A DNA stretch of 19,816 nt, from the NCBI RefSeq assembly GCF_946479975.1, contig NZ_CAMLIX010000074.1:1-19816 (forward strand), written 5' to 3'. Source of the stretch: an uncultured Flavobacterium sp. Its GTDB lineage: Bacteria > Bacteroidota > Bacteroidia > Flavobacteriales > Flavobacteriaceae. Position 1 is the first letter of the stretch. Each line of letters starts with the position of its first letter. Made by a program: the position numbers and the translations under genes. The notes beneath the pieces were generated by a model. The model was not told where the DNA came from and did not search any database. It worked only from the letters and a program-made list of their open reading frames with translations. Of this stretch, positions 1 to 5,604 are shown one piece after another.

Positions 1-117
1 ATGTCATGGTGGTAAGACAAAGCAAAAATAAAGACAACAGCATTTTAAATTTCTTCATTTTAATATATTTTTCTGATTAGGGTTTGTAAATATACCTTTT
101 TCAAAATAAAATATATG

Positions 118-152
118 AAAAATCCGACCAGTATTTCACCAATCGGATTTTT
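118..152. terminator. Bidirectional hairpin terminator downstream of the left araC gene
   Basis: The arms AAAAATCCGA (118-127) and TCGGATTTTT (143-152) are perfectly complementary around a 15-nt loop. A T-run follows the stem when read on either strand, so it can end leftward transcription from the AraC gene and any rightward transcription from outside the window. Positions 1-117 hold no gene I can support. Confidence 0.7.
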
Positions 153-173
153 GAATATTGCCATAATTTTCTT

Positions 174-234
174 TTGCCACGAATTACACTAATTAACACA
201 AATAATTCGCGAAAATTTGTGTAATTCGTGGCAA
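174..234. repeat. Intergenic inverted repeat with 16-bp perfect arms
   Basis: TTGCCACGAATTACAC (174-189) is the exact reverse complement of 219-234, with about 29 nt between. It lies immediately downstream of the AraC stop codon. No T-run follows the stem on the minus strand, so it looks like a dispersed intergenic repeat and not the main terminator. From general knowledge, similar CCACGAATTACAC palindromes recur in Flavobacterium genomes. Confidence 0.7.
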
Positions 235-244
235 ATAGAAGTTA

Positions 245-1117
245 CTAGCTAATTATAATCTTATGTTCATGTCGGTATTGCGAAGCGCTTTTACCTGTAT
301 ATTGTTTAAATGATTTACTAAAGTGACTGAAATTATTAAATCCACTTTCGTAACACACTTCATTTATACTCATTGGCTGTTCTGCCAAAAGTTTTGAGGC
401 GTGAACCAAACGGTATTCATTTACAAATTCTGTAAATGTTTTATTGGAAATCTTTTTAAAATAACGGCAAAACGAAGGCGTTGTCATACTTACTAGACTC
501 GAAACCTCATCTATAGAAATCGATTCTTGAAAATTATCTTTCACAAAATTAAAAACTACATTAATACGATCATTATCCTGTGTCTGTAATTCGAGTGAAA
601 AGCCATCAGCATTTAAGATCGTATATTCATCAGCCGATTCTAATTCGTCTAAAACACTTAAAAGTGTCATAAGACGCTGTAATGGCGACTCGTTTTCCAT
701 CATTTCTATTTTATGTCCAAGACGATTTTTTGTTTCACCGCCAAAAGCGATGCCGCCTTTAGCCTGATTCAAAATGTTTTGGATCTTTTTCATTTCTGGA
801 GCGCCTAAAAAATCACCTCCTAAAAATTCGGGTTTAATATGAATAACAGTTTCTGTTGTATTTCCTGTCTGCTCATTTGTAAAACCGCAATGTGGCAAAT
901 TGGCTCCTATTAAAAGTAAACTACCATTGGTATAATAAGAAACGTGGCTTCCTATTTGTCTCTTCCCTGCCCCGCCATTTATATAAACCAACTCAATCTC
1001 TGGATGATAATGCCATAAATGAGCTTTACTATTGGTCTTTTCGGCGTGTTTGGTGTAGGTAAAAGAACTTCCGTATGAGTTAGTTATCACTTCAAGAGCT
1101 GGGGCAATTGTCTTCAT
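245..1117 (-). CDS. AraC-family transcriptional regulator with N-terminal cupin domain
   Basis: A 290-residue regulator. The N-terminal third is a cupin-like sensor domain with the pattern HLWHYHPEIELVYI, a glycine turn and a later NLPHCGF, as in AraC_binding domains. The C-terminal ~100 residues form the paired helix-turn-helix of HTH_18 (IDEVSSLVSMTTPSFCRYFKK, then the second HTH INEVCYESGFNNFSHFSKSFK), ending TGKSASQYR. An in-frame Met exists 14 codons upstream (1159). The Met at 1117 (MKTIAPALEV) is preferred because a consensus -7 box, TAATTTTG (minus strand, 1142-1149), lies between the two. It is divergent from the secreted-protein family A-D. The 30-bp block in front of A-C also occurs at 1172-1201, next to this promoter, so I infer it regulates itself and A-C. 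The inducer cannot be told from sequence. Confidence 0.88.
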   Translation of the reverse strand: MKTIAPALEVITNSYGSSFTYTKHAEKTNSKAHLWHYHPEIELVYINGGAGKRQIGSHVSYYTNGSLLLIGANLPHCGFTNEQTGNTTETVIHIKPEFLGGDFLGAPEMKKIQNILNQAKGGIAFGGETKNRLGHKIEMMENESPLQRLMTLLSVLDELESADEYTILNADGFSLELQTQDNDRINVVFNFVKDNFQESISIDEVSSLVSMTTPSFCRYFKKISNKTFTEFVNEYRLVHASKLLAEQPMSINEVCYESGFNNFSHFSKSFKQYTGKSASQYRHEHKIIIS

Positions 1118-1141
1118 GATAATTTCTTTAAAAAATAATAG

Positions 1142-1149
1142 CAAAATTA
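1142..1149 (-). promoter_or_regulatory. -7 box of the left araC promoter
   Basis: On the minus strand this reads TAATTTTG, a full match to the Flavobacterium -7 consensus TAnnTTTG. It sits about 25 nt upstream of the Met at 1117. No TTG is found at the usual -33 distance; that position is occupied by the start of the 30-bp block at 1172-1201, which would suit a promoter needing an activator or being blocked by a bound repressor. Confidence 0.55.
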
Positions 1150-1171
1150 ACAAAATCACCTAAAATAATTT

Positions 1172-1201
1172 AAATTTTAACCTATAACGGTTTCGTAAAT
1201 G
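1172..1201. promoter_or_regulatory. Copy 1 of the 30-bp regulatory block, upstream of araC
   Basis: These 30 bp, with core AACCTATAACGGTTTCG, are identical to 1434-1463 in front of secreted protein A and nearly so in front of B and C. The core has AACC and GGTT arms around 6 bp and also two TAAC direct repeats 7 bp apart. Similarity fades after 1206, so this copy lacks the paired GARAATAYAG half-sites of the other copies. It abuts the -33 position of the araC promoter, in the opposite orientation to that gene. The rest of 1206-1433 shows no gene or clear structure. Confidence 0.65.
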
Positions 1202-1433
1202 CGAATTTTACATTAAAACAACGTTCTTAATACTGCGGATTTTATATCAAAATCGGCTTTTTTTTCAGGTCTCATTTTTTTTCTCTATATTTTTTTAAAG
1301 AATCTCATTTAAAACAGGAAATATTACCAATATAGTAATTTTTGTAAGAAAAATAGAAATTTTAAGATGTATTCAATTTTTAAAAAACTTTGAAGAATAA
1401 CAATCAAATTAACAAAAACATAAGATTTAAATC

Positions 1434-1527
1434 AAATTTTAACCTATAACGGTTTCGTAAATGAGAATACAGCATAGAAATTGGAAAATATAGTTGTTAA
1501 AATAACACACATGCTGCTATAACTTTG
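1434..1527 (+). promoter_or_regulatory. Operator and promoter of secreted protein A (copy 2)
   Basis: In order: the 30-bp block (1434-1463); half-site GAGAATACAG (1463-1472); half-site GAAAATATAG (1484-1493), exactly 21 bp later; TTG -33 box (1494-1496) abutting the second half-site; a 23-bp spacer; and TAACTTTG (1520-1527), a perfect TAnnTTTG -7 box. A 21-bp direct repeat touching the -35 region is the classic arrangement for AraC/XylS activators. The expected leader is about 30 nt. Confidence 0.7.
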
Positions 1528-1565
1528 CCTCAGAGAAATGAACTAAAAATTTAAATACCACGAAT

Positions 1566-1928
1566 ATGAAAAAGATAATGAGATTAAGTTTAGTATGCGC
1601 AGTACTTTTAACTGGAATGAGTACTTACGCAATTGATGGAAATGAAGCTTTAAATCTTCATGTTTTAAAAGCAAATGGCAAGGTTATTGCTTTTGGTATT
1701 AATCAACTTCAAAAAGCAGTTATCAGTATTTACGATACAAATGGTAATTTAATTTACACTGAAAATGCTTCTGGAAAAAACGGAATTTTAAGAACTTTCA
1801 GTTTAGAAGAGTTTCCACAAGGAGCTTACGTTTTAGAAGTTGCTGATAATTTTAAAAAAGTAAAATACGATATTACTGTAAATTCAAATAATTCAGTTTT
1901 ATCTTCAAAAGGAACTACTTCTAACTAA
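1566..1928 (+). CDS. Small secreted beta-sandwich-like protein A (DUF3244 / sorting-domain-like)
   Basis: A 120-residue protein and the first of four tandem paralogues. Residues 1-22 are a signal peptide (MKKIMRLSLV... ending STYA before IDG), so the protein is probably exported. The mature part is one small domain whose order, an NLHVLKANGK strand, an ISIYDTNGNLIYTE strand pair, an FSLEEFPQGAYVLEV turn and a KYDITV last strand, resembles DUF3244 and the type IX secretion C-terminal domain. Here that fold makes up the whole protein with no cargo. About two thirds of the first 105 residues match paralogue B by eye. The C-terminal tail is shorter than in B and C. Function is unknown. It is preceded by the shared operator and followed by its own 3' UTR and terminator. 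Confidence 0.85.
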   Translation: MKKIMRLSLVCAVLLTGMSTYAIDGNEALNLHVLKANGKVIAFGINQLQKAVISIYDTNGNLIYTENASGKNGILRTFSLEEFPQGAYVLEVADNFKKVKYDITVNSNNSVLSSKGTTSN

Positions 1929-1949
1929 GAAGTAAATATTATAAAGGTT

Positions 1950-2082
1950 AAGTGCTACTTCACGGCACTTAAAATTTTTATACTCTAATACAGTATAAAA
2001 AGTGAGGTTAGATAGTTAGTAAGTTAAAAACTTTCAAAAGTTTTAAAAACAGCTCTTTGTGGTTACTGAGCTGTTTTTTTTT
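1950..2082 (+). terminator. Structured 3' UTR and terminator of gene A
   Basis: Three hairpins lie in series: AAGTGC/GCACTT (1950-1970), TTTTTATACT/AGTATAAAAA (1975-2001), and the terminator AAAACAGCTC/GAGCTGTTTT (2046-2077) with a following T-run. From 1974 to about 2101 the sequence matches that after gene B with one substitution and two small indels. Confidence 0.85.
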
Positions 2083-2104
2083 GCTCTATACTTTTTTGTT
2101 TACC

Positions 2105-2270
2105 GTAACGTTTTTATCGCAAAGAGCGCAAAGATTTTTTAATCAAATATTAAATATAAACGCAAAGTTCGCAAAGCTACATCCATATCGCTTTGCGAAC
2201 TTTTTATTAATTTACTAAAAAAGACCTAGTGTGCTTTGCGTAAACCTTTATGCTCTTTGCGGTAAAATCA
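2105..2270. repeat. Nested GCAAAG-type intergenic repeat, copy 1
   Basis: The outer arms GCAAAGAGC (2119-2127) and GCTCTTTGC (2252-2260) enclose a perfect 14-bp inner stem, AAAGTTCGCAAAGC (2164-2177) with its complement at 2190-2203. The unit recurs between genes B and C and in degraded form near 16667-16765. No coding sequence is supported here; 2271-2383 also shows no gene. Confidence 0.75.
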
Positions 2271-2383
2271 ACATTACTACATTCCTACATTTTTTAAAGA
2301 AATCATTACCTCATTGTTAATTGAAAATTATGAAAAACGTTGAAAAATAAAAGGCGTTTAAGCCAAAATGGTAAATATAATTC

Positions 2384-2477
2384 AAATTTTAACCTATAAC
2401 GGTTTCGTAAATGAGAATATAGCATAGAAATAGGAAAATATAGTTGTTTAATACTACTTACATCCGAAGTAATTTAG
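2384..2477 (+). promoter_or_regulatory. Operator and promoter of secreted protein B (copy 3)
   Basis: Same layout as copy 2: core AACCTATAACGGTTTCG (2391-2407), half-sites GAGAATATAG (2413-2422) and GAAAATATAG (2434-2443) exactly 21 bp apart and matching at 9 of 10 positions, TTG (2444-2446), 23-bp spacer, and -7 box TAATTTAG (2470-2477). The -7 box departs from TAnnTTTG at one fixed position, the same departure as in copy 4. Confidence 0.7.
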
Positions 2478-2516
2478 CATCAGAGAATTAGAACTATTAA
2501 TTTAAAACTAAATACC

Positions 2517-2921
2517 ATGAAAAAGATTATCAGAATGAGTTTAGTAGCTGCGTTGCTTTTCACAGGAATAAGCACTTACGCAATTGATGGCACTGCAGAG
2601 TTTAATCTTCACGTTATAAAAGCTAACGGCAAATTAATTAGTTTTGGTCTTAACCAAACTCAGAAAGCAAATTTGACAATTTATGCTAAAGATGGATCTG
2701 TGATCTATTCTGAAAAAGCTTCTGGAAAAGATGGCATCTTAAGAACGTTCAGCCTGGAAGAATTTCCAGAAGGAATTTATTTTTTAGAAATTGAAGACAA
2801 TACAAAAAAAGCAAAATACGAAATCTCTGTAACTGATACTGTTACTGTTTTATCTCAAAAAGCAGTTTCTTCGGTTTACAAATCAGATTCTGCTAAAAAT
2901 ACTAGCGTTGCAGTACGCTAA
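2517..2921 (+). CDS. Small secreted beta-sandwich-like protein B
   Basis: A 134-residue paralogue of A and, more closely, of C. The signal peptide (residues 1-22) is nearly the same as C's at the DNA level. The mature domain keeps IDG, NLHVIKANGK, the GKDGILRTFSLEEFP core and a KYEISV final strand. It carries a longer C-terminal tail ending SSVYKSDSAKNTSVAVR, shared with C and absent from A; the tail is Ser/Lys-rich and has no cysteine, so no lipid or disulphide anchor is suggested. The start at 2517 is fixed by conservation of MKKI and by the upstream promoter. As for A, the role is unknown; a cell-surface or periplasmic protein made under AraC control is my inference. Confidence 0.85.
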   Translation: MKKIIRMSLVAALLFTGISTYAIDGTAEFNLHVIKANGKLISFGLNQTQKANLTIYAKDGSVIYSEKASGKDGILRTFSLEEFPEGIYFLEIEDNTKKAKYEISVTDTVTVLSQKAVSSVYKSDSAKNTSVAVR

Positions 2922-2926
2922 AAAAG

Positions 2927-3034
2927 TTTTTATACTATACAGTATAAAAAGTGAGGTTAGATAGTTAGTAAGTTAAAAAACTTTCAAAAGTTTTAAAAAC
3001 AGCTCTTTGTGGTTACTGAGCTGTTTTTTTTTGC
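2927..3034 (+). terminator. Structured 3' UTR and terminator of gene B
   Basis: Holds the hairpin TTTTTATACT/AGTATAAAAA, here with a 4-nt loop, then the terminator AAAACAGCTC/GAGCTGTTTT (2996-3027) with a T-run. It is almost the same as the gene A 3' UTR and unlike that of gene C, although B's coding sequence is closer to C's. Confidence 0.85.
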
Positions 3035-3049
3035 TCTATATTTTTTTGT

Positions 3050-3410
3050 TTAATCGTAAAGTTTTACCGCAAAGAGCACAAAGCTATATTTAGACGTAAA
3101 GTTTTTTTACCGCAAAGAGCGCAAAGATTTTTTAATTTAAGATTACGCGTATAAAACGCAAAGTTCGCAAAGCTTTACCAACATAGCTTTGCGAACTTTT
3201 TTATTCTTTAAATTTTACTCGAAAATACTTAGCGCACTTTGCGTAAACCTTTGCGTTCTTTGCGTTAAAATCTTCTTTAAAAAACTTAAAGTTCTAAAAA
3301 GTTATATTTTCACGGCTTTGCGAACTTTTTTAATCTATAAAACTTACTTCAAAAAACTTAGCGTGCTTTGCGTAAACCTTTGCGTTCTCTGCGGTTAAAT
3401 ATTTTTCATT
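3050..3410. repeat. Nested GCAAAG-type intergenic repeat, expanded copy 2
   Basis: A longer version of the 2105-2270 repeat. The 15-bp stem AAAGTTCGCAAAGCT (3160-3174) pairs with 3185-3199. ACCGCAAAGAGC motifs flank it on the left, and two successive complementary motifs of the type GCGTAAACCTTTGCGTTC lie on the right (about 3235-3272 and 3360-3395), indicating internal partial duplication. A 69-codon open frame across it is a product of the repeats, not a gene. Confidence 0.7.
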
Positions 3411-3503
3411 TTCGTAAATAAATTCTTAACCCATTGTAAAGTTAAAATCAATAAAAAGCTTAAACAATAATAAGCGAATTAACAAAAACATTAAAAATAA
3501 TTC

Positions 3504-3596
3504 AGTTTTAACCTATAACGGTTTCGTAAATGAGAATATAGCATAGAAATTGGAAAATACAGTTGTCTTTTACCTTGTAATACATAAGTAATTTAG
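3504..3596 (+). promoter_or_regulatory. Operator and promoter of secreted protein C (copy 4)
   Basis: Core AACCTATAACGGTTTCG (3510-3526), half-sites GAGAATATAG (3532-3541) and GAAAATACAG (3553-3562) at a 21-bp period, TTG (3563-3565), 23-bp spacer, and -7 box TAATTTAG (3589-3596). Spacing is identical to copies 2 and 3 throughout. Confidence 0.7.
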
Positions 3597-3636
3597 CATC
3601 AGAGAATTAGAACTAATAATTTAAAAACTAAGTACC

Positions 3637-4038
3637 ATGAAAAAGATTGCAAAATTGAGTTTAGTAGCAGCGTTGCTTTTCACAGGAATAAGCACTTACG
3701 CAATTGATGGAAATGGAGAATTCAATCTTCATGTATTAAAAGCTAATGGAAAACTGATCACTTTCGCACTTAACAAATTACAGAAAGCCAATTTAGCTAT
3801 TTATGATAAAGACGGAACTTTAATTTATTCTGAAGTCGCTTCTGGCAAAGAAGGAATTTTAAGAACTTTTAATTTAGAACAATTTCCTGAGGGAACGTAT
3901 ATATTAGAAGTAGAAGATACTATGAAAAAATCAAAATACGAAATCACAATTGACGATCATGCGTCATTATCAAGAAGTGCAGTTTCGTCTGTTTACAAAT
4001 CAGGATTTGGTAAAAGTACAAGTGTTGCTGCACGTTAA
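3637..4038 (+). CDS. Small secreted beta-sandwich-like protein C
   Basis: A 133-residue third paralogue. Signal peptide residues 1-22 (ending ISTYA before IDG); mature domain with FNLHVLKANGKLITF, NLAIYDKDGTLIYSE, GILRTFNLEQFPEGTYILEVED and KYEITI strands; C-terminal tail SSVYKSGFGKSTSVAAR like that of B. It has its own copy of the shared operator. Unlike A and B its 3' UTR has diverged, although it keeps the same terminator stem. No catalytic motif is visible. A binding or structural surface role is possible but unproven. Confidence 0.85.
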   Translation: MKKIAKLSLVAALLFTGISTYAIDGNGEFNLHVLKANGKLITFALNKLQKANLAIYDKDGTLIYSEVASGKEGILRTFNLEQFPEGTYILEVEDTMKKSKYEITIDDHASLSRSAVSSVYKSGFGKSTSVAAR

Positions 4039-4045
4039 AAATTTA

Positions 4046-4143
4046 TACTTTTTAAAGGTATAAAAGAAGGTTAAAAAAAATAACTTTTATTTATTGTTTG
4101 AAGAAAAGAACAGCTCTTGATGACTCAACGAGCTGTTTTTTTT
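4046..4143 (+). terminator. 3' UTR and terminator of gene C
   Basis: AACAGCTC (4109-4116) pairs with GAGCTGTT (4130-4137), followed by a T-run. The stem matches those after A and B but the loop differs. An upstream TTTATAC/GTATAAA hairpin near 4043-4066 appears to be the diverged counterpart of the TTTTTATACT hairpin of A and B. Confidence 0.8.
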
Positions 4144-4362
4144 ACCCCAAAATTAAATGTAAACTTTACACTAAACTTGTTTCTGAAAAGATATTCTTAT
4201 AAATACAACTTGTTGATTTTTAAGCTTTAAAAAAATATTAGAAAAAAAATAAAAAATCCAATCCAGAACTCCAGTAAATACGTACATAGTTCAAACAAAA
4301 TGCAGAAATAGTTTTAATTCAACAACTTAAGTGTTTAAAAAACCGAATTTATTGCTAAAAAT

Positions 4363-4370
4363 TAAATTTG
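4363..4370 (+). promoter_or_regulatory. -7 box of gene D
   Basis: TAAATTTG is a full TAnnTTTG match about 50 nt before the Met at 4421. It lies inside the longer open frame that begins at the GTG at 4331, which argues against that upstream start. No copy of the 30-bp block or of the GARAATAYAG pair is seen in 4144-4362, and nothing else recognisable is there. Confidence 0.55.
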
Positions 4371-4420
4371 TATTTGTAGTTTTACGCGTTCCACATTTAG
4401 TAATTAACATTAAAAAAAAC

Positions 4421-4807
4421 ATGACAAAATTTACCAAAGCAGGTTTAGTTGCTGCCTTTTTTTTAGCGACTGTTTTTACCTATGCCATTGATGGAAAAGG
4501 TGATTACGTTCTAAACATTAAAACAGGAAACGGAAAAGTAGTTAGCTTTACTTTAGACACTGTTGAAAATTCATCTTTCTCAATTTATGATGAAAGCCAC
4601 AATTTACTTTATGCAGGAAACGCTGCAGCAAACAATTTAGAAGTTTCTAAAACAATTAGTTTAGAGAGTTTTCCAGCAGGAACTTACGTTCTTGAAGTGA
4701 AAGCAAACGACAAAATTTCGAAACACGAGATTAAAGTTGCTGCAAAAAAAGTAAAAGCAGTAAAGTTAGACGAAACTGTTAATCAGAGTCCGTCTTTCCG
4801 TCGCTAA
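4421..4807 (+). CDS. Small secreted beta-sandwich-like protein D, divergent paralogue
   Basis: A 128-residue protein with the same plan as A-C: signal peptide (MTKFTKAGLVAAFFLATVFTYA before IDG), a YVLNIKTGNGKVVSF strand, FSIYDESHNLLYAGN, ISLESFPAGTYVLEV and a KHEIKV last strand. It is much more distant than A-C are from each other, and its tail is lysine-rich (AAKKVKAVK) and ends SPSFRR. The frame is open from a GTG at 4331, but that stretch precedes the -7 box and does not look like a protein, so 4421 is chosen. It lacks the operator shared by A-C and is probably regulated differently. Confidence 0.8.
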   Translation: MTKFTKAGLVAAFFLATVFTYAIDGKGDYVLNIKTGNGKVVSFTLDTVENSSFSIYDESHNLLYAGNAAANNLEVSKTISLESFPAGTYVLEVKANDKISKHEIKVAAKKVKAVKLDETVNQSPSFRR

Positions 4808-4836
4808 GCTTTTTTTTTTCAACGAAAAATTCTAGA

Positions 4837-4871
4837 AAGCAGTTCTTTTACCAGAAGAACTGCTTTTTTTT
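4837..4871 (+). terminator. Terminator of gene D
   Basis: AAGCAGTTCTT (4837-4847) pairs with AAGAACTGCTT (4855-4865), followed by a run of T. Confidence 0.85.
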
Positions 4872-4916
4872 ATTTGACTCTTTTTAATAGATATTAAAGA
4901 TAAATTCAATTATCAC

Positions 4917-5500
4917 TATATTGTCATTTCGACGTAAGGAGAAATCTCCACAAGAAACTCTATAAAGATTGACGACAAACTATGCGTTGGATGTATTCAT
5001 CCCTGCAAAAAACCTTTGCGCTGAATGGATTAAAATCCATCCCTACAATATGATTCGTTCCTTCGGAACTTTTATAAAACTAGTTCAGAAAAAACCCCAA
5101 TATTCTCATTTCGACTGAGGAGAAATCTCCGTAAACAACTCTACAAAGATTGGCGACAAACTATGCGTTGAATGGATTAAAATCCATCCCTACAATATGG
5201 TTCGTTCCTTCGGAACTTTTATGAAATTCTTATGAGAAATTATCACAATATTGTCATTTCGACAAAGGAGAAATCTTCGCAAGAAACTCTACAAAGATTG
5301 ACGACAAACTATGCGTTGAATGGATTAAAATCCATCCCTACAATATGGTTCGTTCCTTCGGAACTTTTTATAGAACTCGTTAAAGAACCCACAATCTTGT
5401 CATTTCGACGGAGGAGAAATCTTCGCGAGAAACTCTGCAAAGATTGACGACATTCTATACGGAGCTATTTACGGAGACTTCTCCTGACGTCGAAATAACA
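4917..5500. repeat. Array of palindrome-containing intergenic repeats (four direct, one inverted)
   Basis: Units begin with a TCATTTCGAC ... GGAGAAATCT motif at about 4922, 5105, 5253 and 5399. They continue through AAAGATTGACGACAAAC, the palindrome ATGGATTAAAATCCAT (7-bp arms) and the hairpin GTTCCTTCGGAAC. Units 2 and 3 are about 148 bp and highly similar. Unit 1 has an insertion carrying a second, degraded palindrome. Unit 4 is truncated and faces an inverted copy of the leading motif at 5473-5500. I see no gene in 4872-5544; a 71-codon frame across units 3-4 is repeat-derived. This looks like a REP-like family. Confidence 0.75.
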
Positions 5501-5544
5501 AACTATATGAAATTTTATTCTTTTACTGGTACAAGTAATGATTT

Positions 5545-5580
5545 TCAAAACAAAAAACCTCTCATTCACATGAGAGGCCT
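5545..5580 (-). terminator. Terminator of icmF
   Basis: CCTCTCAT (5558-5565) pairs with ATGAGAGG (5570-5577) around TCAC. Read on the minus strand, the stem is followed by a T-rich tract (plus-strand A-run 5545-5557), 25 nt beyond the icmF stop codon. Confidence 0.8.
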
Positions 5581-5604
5581 TCCATAAATCTATTAAGCAA
5601 ATAA

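Noticed and set aside
1..117. Possible gene end at the left edge
   Set aside because: Short frames only, with stops in all frames; nothing recognisable.
3189..3398. 69-codon open frame with repeated LCVNLCVLC
   Set aside because: It is the translation of the GCAAAG-type intergenic repeats, and its repeated peptide simply mirrors the DNA repeat. No promoter or leader is apparent.
4331..4420. N-terminal extension of gene D from the GTG at 4331
   Set aside because: It would place the -7 box inside the coding sequence and put a basic stretch in front of a clear signal peptide.
5232..5447. 71-codon open frame starting MRNYHNIVISTKEKSSQ
   Set aside because: It runs across two units of the palindromic repeat array, and the peptide repeat follows from the DNA repeat.
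4917..5500. Possible CRISPR array
   Set aside because: The units are about 148 bp and nearly identical along their whole length, with no short repeats separated by unique spacers and no cas genes.
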